From: JACCZR01 sp963830065
Lineage (GTDB): Bacteria > Actinomycetota > Thermoleophilia > Solirubrobacterales > Thermoleophilaceae
Length of the DNA: 64,000 bases
NCBI GenBank assembly: GCA_963830065.1
Contig: CAWHLA010000009.1
Location: 186,001-250,000 of the forward strand
Direction: 5' to 3'
In this document: positions 24,121-32,362 of the stretch, one piece after another
How positions within the stretch are numbered: position 1 is the first letter of the stretch
Layout: each line of letters starts with the position of its first letter
The notes under the pieces: generated by a model
Databases searched by the model: none
Told to the model about the DNA's origin: nothing
What the model saw: only the letters and a program-made list of their open reading frames with translations
Position numbers and translations under genes: made by a program

Positions 24121-24342
24121 GTGGACGAGTCATCCAGGCCCAAGCGCAAGCGGATGCTGGCGATGGGCGCCGCAGGGCAGCGACCGCAGTGCCCCCGCAG
24201 CAGCAGCGCAGCAACCGCTGCAGCAACAGGACGACCGCGACTGCCCCAAGGACCGGCAGGGAGGCAACGGCCAGTCCGGCAGCGGCAGTCCGGCACGAGC
24301 GGCGCTCCTCCCGCGTCTCCCTACGGGAGCAGCCAGCTCTGA
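24121..24342 (+). CDS. Possible small basic protein, weak support
   Basis: A GTG at 24121 follows a good ribosome site (GAAGGAAGGG) and opens VDESSRPKRKRMLAMGAAG, which looks like the start of a small exported protein. After about 20 residues the frame becomes low-complexity, while another frame carries QQQDDRDCPKDRQGGNGQSG, a pattern more like the tail of a secreted actinobacterial protein. A frameshift around 24175 may split one gene of about 80-90 codons. Function unknown. Confidence 0.3.
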   Translation: MDESSRPKRKRMLAMGAAGQRPQCPRSSSAATAAATGRPRLPQGPAGRQRPVRQRQSGTSGAPPASPYGSSQL

Positions 24343-24389
24343 CCCGACCGGCGCCCGGCCGGCCGGGAGGGAGGACGGCACTGGTTCCG

Positions 24390-24419
24390 AAAAGTCCTCA
24401 GCCGCCTGAGGACTTTTTC
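24390..24419. terminator. Rho-independent terminator hairpin
   Basis: AAAAGTCCTCAG and CTGAGGACTTTT form a perfect 12-bp stem around the loop CCGC, flanked by A- and T-runs so that it could work in both directions. It lies between the small plus-strand ORF and the convergent DUF5872-like gene. Related hairpins occur at 47611 and 61819. Confidence 0.85.
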
Positions 24420-24462
24420 GACAAGGAGACGCGGTCCCCGCCGGCGGCCGAACTGGCTTGGG

Positions 24463-24911
24463 TCAGGACACCTCGTCGAGGCGCTTCGCGATCGCCTCGA
24501 GCACCGTCTTGCGCGCCTTGCCGAGCTTGGCCTCGGCCTTGCGGGCTCGGCGCAGCTGCGGCTTGGTGGTCATCTTCCCGACCCGCTTCCGGGCCTCGCC
24601 GGCGTCCACGTGCAACAACTCGGCGGCCTTGCGGGCCTCCTTGGCGGCGTCGGTGTTCTCCACGAACTGCTGCTTGTCCTTGCGCTTCTTGGTTTCGGTC
24701 TGCTCGCGCTCCTTCTTGGACAGCAGCTCCCACGCGTGTTCGGGCAGATAGCGCGCCGTGCTGTTCTTCCCTCGCGCGCCCGCCTTGCCTTTCTTGGTCT
24801 GCCAGCCCTGGTCCTGCCATTCCTCGAGCTGCTTCTGCGACCCCGAGCGCTTGCCGCCCTGCGACTTGCGGGCCGACCACTGCCCCTTGTTGCCGCCCTT
24901 GGATGACGCAC
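24463..24911 (-). CDS. DUF5872-like protein; start codon out of register
   Basis: The product reads SSKGGNKGQWSARKSQGGK, then a stretch ending WQTKKGKAGARGKN, RYLPEHAWELLSKKEREQTE and a lysine-rich helical C-terminus ending IAKRLDEVS. This resembles DUF5872 proteins (small, very basic, unknown role). The family start should lie just before SSKGG, but the only nearby start, GTG 24911, is one base out of frame (GTGCGTCATCC); one missing base would restore it. The neighbouring cupin gene ends 4 bp upstream. Either a sequencing error or a start-codon lesion. Confidence 0.55.
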
Positions 24912-24914
24912 GGG

Positions 24915-25454
24915 CTAGGCGGCGATCCGGCCCTTGTACCCGCGCATGCGGGCCACCGGGCCGAGGACCGTGGTCAGCACCCGCAGGACCGGCCACGGTG
25001 GGCTCGCCGGCCGGACCTCGTCGCCGAACTCGGGCACCATCACCGCGAGCTGCAGCGTCCCGGGCATGCCCTTGTCGTCCAGCTCATCGCGCTGAGCGAG
25101 CGCGAACAGCGTCTCGAAGAAGGAGGCGATGTCCAGCGCTGGCTCGAACAGCTGGGTGGAGCGGGCGTCCTCGCCGCTCTCGTTCCAGAACCGGTGGAGC
25201 GTGTTGGCCGGGATCTCGAGCTTGTCGCCGGCGCTCAGCTCATGGCGCTCGCCGGCTACCTCGAACACGAGCGTCCCGGCCGTCACCTCGGCGGTGCTCT
25301 TCTGCTTGGGGTGGATGTGCAGCGGCTCCCCGTCGGGGCCGTGCGGGTGCAGGGAGTCGATCCGCAGCAACCCGGGCCGCAGCTCGACGAAGGTCATCGT
25401 CTGGCCGGTACGCGGATTGGAGATTTCCTGGCCTTGGTGGGCCACGGATCGCAC
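24915..25454 (-). CDS. Cupin domain protein
   Basis: A 179-residue protein with a single cupin barrel. The metal-site segment LHIHPKQKSTAEVTAGTL supplies two histidines and a later glutamate, and GDKLEIPANTLHRFWN supplies the second motif. The C-terminal third is helical (FFETLFALAQRDELDDKGMP), as in small cupin proteins of unknown function found with lipid or isoprenoid genes. GTG 25454 starts the frame; a second GTG four codons later is possible. No substrate can be inferred. Confidence 0.75.
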   Translation of the reverse strand: MRSVAHQGQEISNPRTGQTMTFVELRPGLLRIDSLHPHGPDGEPLHIHPKQKSTAEVTAGTLVFEVAGERHELSAGDKLEIPANTLHRFWNESGEDARSTQLFEPALDIASFFETLFALAQRDELDDKGMPGTLQLAVMVPEFGDEVRPASPPWPVLRVLTTVLGPVARMRGYKGRIAA

Positions 25455-25463
25455 CCTAAGCGG

Positions 25464-26270
25464 TCAGGAGATGAGGCGCTTCTCGCTGCGCCAGATGGCC
25501 AACCTCCACATGAGCAGGCCGAAGAGCACCAGCGCGCCGGCGTGGCCCACGTCCTTCCAGCCCTCGAAGCCGAACACCGCGTGGCGCACCAGCTCGACGC
25601 AGTGGTGCAGCGGGTTCAGCTCGGCCAGCCACTGCGCCCACTCGGGCAGCTGGGTGAGGGGGAAGAAGGTGCCCGCCACCAGGAACAGCGGCGTGATCAC
25701 CGAGGAGGTCACGTAGCCGAAGTTGTCGATCGACCTCAACAGCGCCCCGATGAAGATGCCGAAGTTCGCCCACCCGAATCCGGCGACGAAGGCGATGAAC
25801 GGCACGGCGAGCATGCCCCAGCTGGGGTCCAACCCGAAGATCATCGCCACCAACAGCGGCACGTTGCCGTACACCCCGGCGCGCGAGGCGATCCACAGGG
25901 CCTCTCCGGTCACCAGCTCCTCGGTGTCGACCGGGGCGGCCAGGATCGCGTCGTAGGTGCCTTGGAACTCGCGCTTGACGAAGGTGCCGAACATGGCCGG
26001 GAACACCGAGGAGAACAGGACGGCCGTGGCCACCGTGCCCGTGGCCACGAACTCGACGTAGGGCAGTCCCGCGACCGTCGACACCAGCGACCCGAAGCCG
26101 AAGCCGAAGGCCAGCAGGAAGATGGTGGGCTCGACCGTGGAGGAGAAGGTCGTCGAGCGCCAGTAGGACGAGAAGTTGATGACCTCGCGGACCATCACTC
26201 CGCCCAGGGCCGATCGCTCGAGCCGGTGCAGGCGCCGCCGCCGCGGAGCGGTCGCGGTGGCCGCGCTCAC
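25464..26270 (-). CDS. ABC-2 type exporter permease (NodJ/DrrB-like)
   Basis: A 268-residue membrane protein with about six helices. The amphipathic start REVINFSSYWRSTTFSSTVE, the LLAFGFGFGSLVS helix, FKREFQGTYDAILAAPV-type segments and PLFLVAGTFFPLTQLPEWAQ are typical of ABC-2 permeases such as NodJ and DrrB. GTG start overlaps the stop of the ATPase gene by 4 bp, so the two form one exporter, probably for a lipid, polysaccharide or drug. The order ATPase then permease on the minus strand fits an operon. Confidence 0.88.
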   Translation of the reverse strand: MSAATATAPRRRRLHRLERSALGGVMVREVINFSSYWRSTTFSSTVEPTIFLLAFGFGFGSLVSTVAGLPYVEFVATGTVATAVLFSSVFPAMFGTFVKREFQGTYDAILAAPVDTEELVTGEALWIASRAGVYGNVPLLVAMIFGLDPSWGMLAVPFIAFVAGFGWANFGIFIGALLRSIDNFGYVTSSVITPLFLVAGTFFPLTQLPEWAQWLAELNPLHHCVELVRHAVFGFEGWKDVGHAGALVLFGLLMWRLAIWRSEKRLIS

Positions 26271-27151
26271 GCGACCTCCTCGCCCGTGAGCAGGACGAAG
26301 ACGTCCTCCAGGGTGGCCTGGCGGCGCACGCCCTCCGGCGCTTCCCCGTCCACGTTGAGCACCGACACCGACGTGCCGGTGCGGCGCGTCCGGTAGCCCG
26401 CGGCCGCGGCCTCGCGCTCGGCCTCCTCCAGGCGGGAGGGAGGCCCGTAGACCTCCACCACGTCGCGGCCGGCGTGCTCGGTGATCAGCTCGGCCGGCCG
26501 GCCCTCCGCCACGGCGCGCCCGTCGGCCATGATCACCACCGTGTCGGCCAGCCGCTGCGCCTCCTCGATGTAATGGGTGGACATGAGGATCGAAGTCCCC
26601 TCGGCGCGGAGCGAGTCGATCAGCGCCCACAGCTCCTGGCGCACCTGCGGGTCGAGCCCGACCGTGGGCTCGTCCATCAGCAGCAGGCGCGGCCGGTGCA
26701 CGAGCGCGCGGGCGATCAACAACCGGCGCCGCATCCCGCCGGACAGCTCATCGACCTTCGAGTCCCGGCGCTCGCTGAGGTTGGCGATCTGCAGGGCGCG
26801 CTCGACGGCATCGCGTCGCTCGGGGCGGGGGATGCGGTAGAGGTGGGCGAAGACTTGGAGGTTCTGCCCCACCGTGAGCGTCGTGTCGAGGTTGTCGAGT
26901 TGGGGCACCACGCCGCACTCGGCGCGGGCCTGCTTGCTCTCGCCGGGCAGCCGGTACCCGAGCACGGTGATCTCGCCCTCGTCGGCGATCGCCTGGGCGG
27001 TGAGTATCCGCATGGTGGTCGACTTGCCGGCGCCGTTGGGACCGAGCAACCCGACGCAGGTTCCGAAGGGCACGTCGAGGTCCAGGCCGGACACTGCCGT
27101 GATGTCGCCGAAGCGCTTGACGACGCCCCTCAGCTCGATCGCGTGATCCAC
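26267..27151 (-). CDS. ABC exporter ATPase (NodI/DrrA-like)
   Basis: A 294-residue nucleotide-binding subunit: Walker A GPNGAGKST near residue 38, Q-loop in CGVVPQLDNLDTTLT, signature LSGGMRRRLLIARALVH, Walker B LLLMDEPTVGLDP and the H-loop in MSTHYIEEAQRLAD. The PQLDNLD motif and the C-terminal TLEDVFVLLTGEE put it with the NodI/DrrA group. It powers the permease encoded directly downstream. Confidence 0.93.
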   Translation of the reverse strand: MDHAIELRGVVKRFGDITAVSGLDLDVPFGTCVGLLGPNGAGKSTTMRILTAQAIADEGEITVLGYRLPGESKQARAECGVVPQLDNLDTTLTVGQNLQVFAHLYRIPRPERRDAVERALQIANLSERRDSKVDELSGGMRRRLLIARALVHRPRLLLMDEPTVGLDPQVRQELWALIDSLRAEGTSILMSTHYIEEAQRLADTVVIMADGRAVAEGRPAELITEHAGRDVVEVYGPPSRLEEAEREAAAAGYRTRRTGTSVSVLNVDGEAPEGVRRQATLEDVFVLLTGEEVA

Positions 27152-27162
27152 AGGGTGACTGT

Positions 27163-28092
27163 ATGAACCAGCGGATCCTGGTCGGAACGTCGAGCTGGGC
27201 CGATCCCGGGTTCGTCGAGAAGTGGTACCCGCACGGCATGACCGCGCGCGAGCGCCTGCCCTGGTACTCGGCGCAGTTCGAGGCCGTTGAGGTCAACTCG
27301 ACCTTCTACGCGATCCCGGCGGCCGACACGGTCCGCCGCTGGGCGGAGGTCACCCCCGAGGGGTTCACCTTCGACGTCAAGCTGCACCGGCTGCTGTCGC
27401 GCCACGCGGCGACGCTGGACTCACTGCCCAAGGACCTGCGCGAACACACGATGACCAACCAGCGCGGCCGGGTGGTGCTGGAGCCCGACCTGGAGCGTGC
27501 CGTGGTCGAGCGCACCCTCACCGAGCTCGAGCCGCTGGTGGAGGCCGGGAAGCTGGGCGCCTTCCTGCTCCAGCTCACGCCCGCGTTCGCGCCGGGGGAG
27601 TCGCGGCTGGACCAGCTGGACGATCTCGTCGAGGCCTTGAAGCCCCACCGCGTCGCCGTCGAACTCCGGCACCGGGGCTGGGTGCGCGAGAAGCGCCTGG
27701 AGGAGACGCTCGCCTGGTTCTCCGACCACGACGTGGCATACGTGGGCGTCGACGCCCCTCCCGGCGACCACATCCCGATCATGCCCGCGCTGGACGCGGT
27801 CACCGCCGACGGGCTGGCCTACTTGCGCATGCACGGCCGCAACACCGAGGGCTACCTCAACGGCAAGTCCGTAGCCGAGCGCTTTGGCTGGATCTACTCC
27901 GACGCCGAGCTGGAGGAGATCGCCGGGCGCGCCCGGGGGCTGGCCGAGGAGGCCGGCGAGGTCCACGTGATGTTCAACAACAACCGCGACGACGACGCGC
28001 CCACCGCGGCCACTCGGCTACGAGCGCTGCTCGGTCAGGAGCCCCCGGGCCCGCCCGAGGGGGAGCAGATGAGGCTGGGCGAGGAGGCCTAG
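27163..28092 (+). CDS. DUF72 (YecE-like) TIM-barrel protein
   Basis: A 309-residue protein with the DUF72 pattern: LVGTSSWADPGFVEKWYP, WYSAQFEAVEVNSTFYAIP, FTFDVKLHRLLSRH, a VAVELRHRGW strand, AYLRMHGRN and HVMFNNNRDDDAPTAATRL near the C-terminus. The fold resembles TIM-barrel endonuclease IV-like enzymes; no activity is established. It is divergent from the ABC exporter with only 11 bp between the start codons. Confidence 0.9.
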   Translation: MNQRILVGTSSWADPGFVEKWYPHGMTARERLPWYSAQFEAVEVNSTFYAIPAADTVRRWAEVTPEGFTFDVKLHRLLSRHAATLDSLPKDLREHTMTNQRGRVVLEPDLERAVVERTLTELEPLVEAGKLGAFLLQLTPAFAPGESRLDQLDDLVEALKPHRVAVELRHRGWVREKRLEETLAWFSDHDVAYVGVDAPPGDHIPIMPALDAVTADGLAYLRMHGRNTEGYLNGKSVAERFGWIYSDAELEEIAGRARGLAEEAGEVHVMFNNNRDDDAPTAATRLRALLGQEPPGPPEGEQMRLGEEA

Positions 28093-28424
28093 AGGTCGTG
28101 TGGGCGGTCGATCTCCGCCCAGACCCGGCTGGAGTTGCCCTCGTTGGCGATGCCCCACCGGTCGGCCAGGCGGTCGACGAGGTACAGGCCCCAACCGCCC
28201 TCGAGGTCCTGACCCTCCTCGCGGGCCTCGAACTGGAACCCGGGGCCCCGGTCGGTGACCTCGAGCCGCACGAAGTTGCGGGTCACGTGCACGCGCATGT
28301 CCACCGCCTGGGCCTCGGCGTGGCGGACGCTGTTGGTGACCAGCTCGGTCACCAAGAGGCGGATGACGTCAACCGTGTCGGGCTGTAGGTCGCCCTCCAG
28401 GCGGGCGACCGCGCGGCGGGCCAT
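28089..28424 (-). CDS. RsbW/SpoIIAB-like ATP-binding protein
   Basis: A 111-residue HATPase-fold protein with an intact N-box (LLVTELVTNSVRHA), G1 box (VTDRGPGF) and G2 region (GGWGLYLVDRLADRWG), so unlike the copy at 1.5 kb it can bind ATP. Such proteins act as anti-sigma serine kinases or as stand-alone regulators. The family usually has 10-15 more N-terminal residues; an upstream in-frame stop eleven codons ahead and no other start make ATG 28424 the only choice. It is convergent with the DUF72 gene (4-bp overlap). Confidence 0.8.
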   Translation of the reverse strand: MARRAVARLEGDLQPDTVDVIRLLVTELVTNSVRHAEAQAVDMRVHVTRNFVRLEVTDRGPGFQFEAREEGQDLEGGWGLYLVDRLADRWGIANEGNSSRVWAEIDRPHDL

Positions 28425-28517
28425 GCCGGCCGCATCGGGGCCCTCCAGCCAACCTCAGGTTGACCAGGTCTTCAGAGGGGCATGGAGCGGCGGCGGCTGG
28501 CATCAGGTGTGATCCGG

Positions 28518-28533
28518 TTGACTGACCAGTCAA
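28518..28533. promoter_or_regulatory. Palindromic operator-like site
   Basis: TTGACTG-AC-CAGTCAA is a perfect 7-bp inverted repeat with a 2-bp spacer, the size and symmetry of TetR-family operators. It lies between the divergent RsbW-like gene (start 28424) and the MBL hydrolase gene (start 28581). Its TTGACT arm could also serve as a -35 element. Confidence 0.55.
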
Positions 28534-28580
28534 TACCCAGCGGGCTGCGCTTCGCAACATCTCCGGGCAAGATCCCGTCC

Positions 28581-29261
28581 GTGCGCGAGCCCGCCAACGT
28601 TATCTGTGTCCGGGCGGACAACCCGTCACCACTCACCCTCGACGGGACAAACACCTACGTCGTCGGCAATTGGGTGGTCGATCCCGGTCCCAGACTGGAA
28701 TCGCACCTCGATGCGGTGCGAGCCGCCGCGGGCGAGATCGAAGGGGTGGTGCTCACCCACGACCACGCCGACCACTCCGAGGCGGCGGACGCGTTCGGGG
28801 CGCCGGTGCATCGCCCCGGCGAGGGCGAGCGAACCGGGCCGTTCACCGCCCTGGCCACCCCGGGTCACTCGCCCGACAGCGTGTGCCTGCTGATGGGTCG
28901 CACGCTGTTCACCGGGGACACCGTGCTGGGGGAGGGCAGCGTGTTCATCGCCCCCGGCGAGGGGTCACTGGGCGCCTACCTGGACTCCCTCCGGCGCCTG
29001 CGCGAGCTCGACCTGGAGGTGCTCTGCCCGGGCCACGGCCCCTACGTGTGGGACCCGGCGGCCAAGATCGACGAGTACATCTCCCACCGCCTGGACCGCG
29101 AGCGCCGGCTGCTGGAGGCACTGAACGCCGGCGCCCGCAGCGAGGACGAGCTGCTCGACGCCGCCTGGGCCGACGCCCCGCCCCACCTGCGCCCCGCAGC
29201 GGCGCTGACACTGCGCGCGCACATGGAGAAGCTCAGGGACGAGGGCCGGCTGCCAGCGTGA
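28581..29261 (+). CDS. MBL-fold metallo-hydrolase (LACTB2-like)
   Basis: The 226-residue protein has the metallo-beta-lactamase metal motif THDHADH (59-65), GHSPDSV, GDTVLGEGS and CPGHGPYV, plus a C-terminal winged-helix-like segment (SEDELLDAAW and onward) seen in LACTB2-type hydrolases and nucleases. I start at GTG 28581 because the N-terminal strand VICVRADNPSPLTLDGTNTY is the family start and because the palindrome at 28518-28533 would lie inside a longer version. Substrate unknown. Confidence 0.85.
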   Translation: MREPANVICVRADNPSPLTLDGTNTYVVGNWVVDPGPRLESHLDAVRAAAGEIEGVVLTHDHADHSEAADAFGAPVHRPGEGERTGPFTALATPGHSPDSVCLLMGRTLFTGDTVLGEGSVFIAPGEGSLGAYLDSLRRLRELDLEVLCPGHGPYVWDPAAKIDEYISHRLDRERRLLEALNAGARSEDELLDAAWADAPPHLRPAAALTLRAHMEKLRDEGRLPA

Positions 29262-29284
29262 ACGTCTAGGAGAATCGTCACCCC

Positions 29285-30310
29285 ATGCCCAGCTCCGAGA
29301 TAAGCGCCCAGGTCAACGAGCGGCTGCAGGCGCTCTACGAGCGCCAGCTCCCCGTCGACTTGACGCGCCTGCACCAGTACTACGAGTCGGGCCGCGGCTA
29401 CTACCCGCCCGAGGAGGCGGGCGAGGAGCGCGACCGGTTCGCGATCTGCCTGGCGACGGTGGACGGGCAGCTGTACTCGGCGGGCGACCACGAGTGGCCG
29501 TTCCCGCTGCACTCCGTCTCCAAGGTGTTCGCCTATGCCCTCGCCCTGGCCGACAACTCTCGCGAGGAGGTGCTGAAGCGCGTGGGGGTCGAGCCGAGCG
29601 GCGACTCGTTCAACTCGATCGTGTTCGACGAGCGCAACCACCGGCCGCACAACCCGATGGTGAACGCGGGCGCGCTGGTGACGACCGACCTGGTCCGCGG
29701 GCCCAGCGCAGAGCGGAAGGTCGAGCGGATCGTCGACGTGATGCGCACGCTGGCCGGAGACCAAGGCCTGCACGTGGACCAGCGCACCTTCGCCCGCGAG
29801 CTCCGCGGTGCCGACCGCAACCGCGCCACCGCCTACCTGATGCGCGCGGAGGACATGCTCGACGGCGACGTGGAGCAGCTCCTCGCGCTCTACCTGCGCC
29901 AGTGCTCGGTGCACGTCACGTGCTCCCAGCTCGCGATCATGGGCGCCACGCTGGCGAACGGGTGCACCAACCCCTTCACCGGAGAGCAGGGGCTCCCGCG
30001 CAACCGGGTCCGCGACCTGCTCAGCACGATGTACACGTGCGGCATGTACGACGCCGCCGGCCAGTGGGCCTACTCGATCGGCTTCCCGGCGAAGAGCGGG
30101 GTGAGCGGGGGCATCCTCGCCGTCGTGCCCGGGAAGCTGGGCATCGGCGTGTACTCGCCGGGGCTGGACGCCTTCGGCAACAGCGTCCGCGGGGTCAGCG
30201 TGTGCGCCGAGCTGTCCGAGCGCATGGGGCTCCACGTGTTCGCCACCGAGGGCGAGGACGCGATGCTCGGGCGGGCCGAGCCCGCCTCGATGGCCGCGGG
30301 CGAGGGTTGA
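29285..30310 (+). CDS. glsA: Glutaminase A
   Basis: Hydrolyses glutamine to glutamate and ammonia with a serine-lysine mechanism of the beta-lactamase fold. The 341-residue protein has S77-V-S-K80 (PLHSVSK), NSIVFDERNHRPHNPMVNAG, LMRAEDMLDGDVEQLLALYL with a Cys-containing helix after it, and GFPAKSGVSGGILAVVPGKL near the C-terminus. ATG 29285 follows AGGAGA. It is the last gene before efp. Confidence 0.95.
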   Translation: MPSSEISAQVNERLQALYERQLPVDLTRLHQYYESGRGYYPPEEAGEERDRFAICLATVDGQLYSAGDHEWPFPLHSVSKVFAYALALADNSREEVLKRVGVEPSGDSFNSIVFDERNHRPHNPMVNAGALVTTDLVRGPSAERKVERIVDVMRTLAGDQGLHVDQRTFARELRGADRNRATAYLMRAEDMLDGDVEQLLALYLRQCSVHVTCSQLAIMGATLANGCTNPFTGEQGLPRNRVRDLLSTMYTCGMYDAAGQWAYSIGFPAKSGVSGGILAVVPGKLGIGVYSPGLDAFGNSVRGVSVCAELSERMGLHVFATEGEDAMLGRAEPASMAAGEG

Positions 30311-30334
30311 GGCGGAGCTACCCTCCTAAGCCGC

Positions 30335-30895
30335 GTGATCTCCACGAACCAGTTCAAGAACGGGACCCACATCGAGGTCGACGGCACGACCTTCAAGATC
30401 ATCGAGTTCCAGCACGTCAAGCCCGGCAAGGGCGGCGCCTTCGTGCGCACCAAGCTGCGCCGCGTGCAGGACGGCGCCGTGCTCGACAAGACCTTCCGCG
30501 CGGGCGAGAAGTTCCGTCCCATCCGCACCGAGACCCGCCGCATGCAGTTCCTCTACACCGACGGCACCGACGCCCACTTCATGGACCTCGAGACCTACGA
30601 CCAGCTGAGCCTGGCCGAGGACTCGGTCACCGAGCAGCTGCAGTGGATCACACCCAACGAGGAGATCGAGCTTCTGTACGTCGACGAGCAGCCCTCCGAC
30701 GTTCAGATCCCCAGCGCGGTCGAGCTCGAGGTGACCGACACCGAGCCGGGAGTGAAGGGCGACACCGCCAGCGGCGGCGGCGAGAAGCCGGCCACGCTGG
30801 AGTCAGGGGCGACCGTGCGCGTGCCGCTGTTCGTCAACGTGGGCGACCGCGTGCGCGTGGACACCCGCTCAGGCGACTACGTGTCCCGCGCGTGA
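30335..30895 (+). CDS. efp: Elongation factor P
   Basis: EF-P relieves ribosome stalling at polyproline. The 186-residue protein has the three-domain layout: KOW-like N-domain with the loop HVKPGKGGAF carrying K32 at the modification site, an OB domain (MQFLYTDGTDAHFMDLETYD), and the C-terminal DTRSGDYVSRA. The loop is of the lysine type; no epmA or epmB is in the window. GTG start; nusB follows with a GTGA overlap. Several mltG-type proline-rich proteins nearby may need it. Confidence 0.97.
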   Translation: MISTNQFKNGTHIEVDGTTFKIIEFQHVKPGKGGAFVRTKLRRVQDGAVLDKTFRAGEKFRPIRTETRRMQFLYTDGTDAHFMDLETYDQLSLAEDSVTEQLQWITPNEEIELLYVDEQPSDVQIPSAVELEVTDTEPGVKGDTASGGGEKPATLESGATVRVPLFVNVGDRVRVDTRSGDYVSRA

Positions 30896-31281
30896 AGCGC
30901 TCCGACCAGCGCCGGGCCGCGGTGGTGGCGCTGTATCAGCAGGAGGTGACCGGCACGGCCGCGACCGAGCTGCTCGAGCCGGGAGCGCGCCAGTTCACGC
31001 GCGAGCTGGTCGAGGGCGTCCAGCGCGACCGCCCCGACCTGGACGCGGTGATCGAGCACTACTCCGTCGACTGGCCGCTGGACCGGATCGCGCCGCTGGA
31101 GAAGAGCATCATGCGAGTGGCGCTCCACGAGCTCACCAGCCGACCCGACGTGCCGCCGGAGGTTGTCATCGACGAGGCCGTCGAGGCGGCCAAGGAGCTG
31201 TGCTCGGCCGACGCGCCGAAGTTCGTCAACGGCGTGCTCGGGTCCGCTCACCGGGCCGCTACGGAGGCGCCGGCGCAGTGA
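30892..31281 (+). CDS. nusB: Transcription antitermination protein NusB
   Basis: NusB binds boxA RNA with NusE during rRNA transcription. The all-helical 129-residue protein begins VKRSDQRRAAVVALYQQEVT and contains WPLDRIAPLEKSIMRVALHE, PPEVVIDEAVEAAKELCSAD and FVNGVLGSAHRA, the core family motifs. GTG start in a 4-bp overlap with efp; the 3' end overlaps the xseB-like gene. accB/accC genes, which often lie between efp and nusB in related genomes, are absent here. Confidence 0.95.
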   Translation: MKRSDQRRAAVVALYQQEVTGTAATELLEPGARQFTRELVEGVQRDRPDLDAVIEHYSVDWPLDRIAPLEKSIMRVALHELTSRPDVPPEVVIDEAVEAAKELCSADAPKFVNGVLGSAHRAATEAPAQ

Positions 31282-31475
31282 GCGACCTCGACGCACTGGC
31301 GAAGGAGCTGGAGGAGCTCGCCGGGCGCCTGCGCTCGGGCGAGCTCACCGGCGAGGACGCGGCGGCCGCCGTCGAGCGGTGCGCCGAGCTCGCGGCCCGG
31401 CTCGGGGGAGAGCTCGACAGCGCGGCGCGGGACGCGGAGCGCGGCGACCTGGAGGGCCAGGAACGGCTCCTGTGA
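31278..31475 (+). CDS. xseB: Small coiled-coil protein, probably exonuclease VII small subunit
   Basis: A 65-residue protein with the XseB layout: DALAKELEELAGRLRSGELT, EDAAAAVERCAELAARLGGE and an acidic tail. The LxSGELT turn between two amphipathic helices is the best family marker. It is coupled on both sides (GTGA overlaps with nusB and the prenyl synthase). The large subunit xseA, normally adjacent, is not in the window, which lowers confidence. Confidence 0.6.
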   Translation: MSDLDALAKELEELAGRLRSGELTGEDAAAAVERCAELAARLGGELDSAARDAERGDLEGQERLL

Positions 31476-32362
31476 GCGCCTCGGCCGAAGAGGTCACCTA
31501 TCCCACCGAGCTCCAGCGCGAGGTGGAGGAGTACCTCGAGACCCTGGCCTTCACCGACGAAGCCTCGATCGCCGGCCTGGTCGATGCCATGCGCTACTCG
31601 CTGCTGGCCGGGGGCAAGCGGATCCGGCCCGTCCTGGCCCTGGCCACCGGCAAGGCGCTCGGCCGTGACACGCGCGAGCTGCTGCCCCTGGCGGGGGCCC
31701 TGGAGATGGTCCACACCTACTCGCTGATCCACGACGACCTGCCGGCCATGGACGACGACGACCTGCGCCGCGGCCAACCCACCTGCCACGTCGCCTACGG
31801 GGAGGACGTGGCCATCCTCGCGGGCGACGGCCTGTTCGCCGAGGCGTTCCGGCTGCTGCTGCGCGACCAGCCCCAGTCCCCCGAGCGGGTGCTCGCCGCC
31901 GGGCTCGAGCTGGTCACCGCCACCGGCACCGAGGGCATGGTCGGCGGGCAGTACGTGGACGTCAGCGCCCCCGACGACCTGGAGCCCGACGCGCTGCGCC
32001 GCCTGCACGAGCTGAAGACCGGGCGACTGATCGGCGCATCGGTCGGGTGCGCACTGTCTCTGGTGGGAGAAGAGGGTTCTGCCACAATCGCATTACGCCG
32101 TTTCGCGGCTGAGTTGGGCGTCTTGTTCCAGATCGTCGACGACATCCTCGACGTGACCGGAGACGAAGCCGAGCTCGGAAAGCCACAAGGGTCCGACGAG
32201 CGTCACGGCAAGCGGACCTACGTGAGCGTTTTCGGCCTCGACGAGGCGCGCCGCCTGGCCGACGAGTCGCACGCCAAGGCAAGGGAATGCCTTACCGAAG
32301 CCGGCGGAAACACCACAGAGCTCGAGCGAATCTCCGACTACATCCTCACCCGCCAGACGTGA
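31472..32362 (+). CDS. Polyprenyl (farnesyl/geranylgeranyl) diphosphate synthase
   Basis: Condenses isopentenyl diphosphate with allylic diphosphates. The 296-residue enzyme has GGKRIRPVLALATG, the first aspartate-rich motif HDDLPAMDDDDLRRG, GQYVDVS, KTGRLIGASV and the second aspartate-rich motif QIVDDILDVTGDEAELGK. The four-residue DDxxxxD spacing of the first motif fits the short-chain bacterial (IspA-type) enzymes. It sits directly before dxs with a 4-bp overlap, linking the two in isoprenoid supply. Confidence 0.92.
   Translation: MSASAEEVTYPTELQREVEEYLETLAFTDEASIAGLVDAMRYSLLAGGKRIRPVLALATGKALGRDTRELLPLAGALEMVHTYSLIHDDLPAMDDDDLRRGQPTCHVAYGEDVAILAGDGLFAEAFRLLLRDQPQSPERVLAAGLELVTATGTEGMVGGQYVDVSAPDDLEPDALRRLHELKTGRLIGASVGCALSLVGEEGSATIALRRFAAELGVLFQIVDDILDVTGDEAELGKPQGSDERHGKRTYVSVFGLDEARRLADESHAKARECLTEAGGNTTELERISDYILTRQT

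Noticed and set aside
24189..26396. A 735-codon plus-strand frame over the DUF5872, cupin and ABC genes
   Set aside because: Antisense to four recognisable minus-strand genes and composed of low-complexity His/Gly/Arg-rich sequence.
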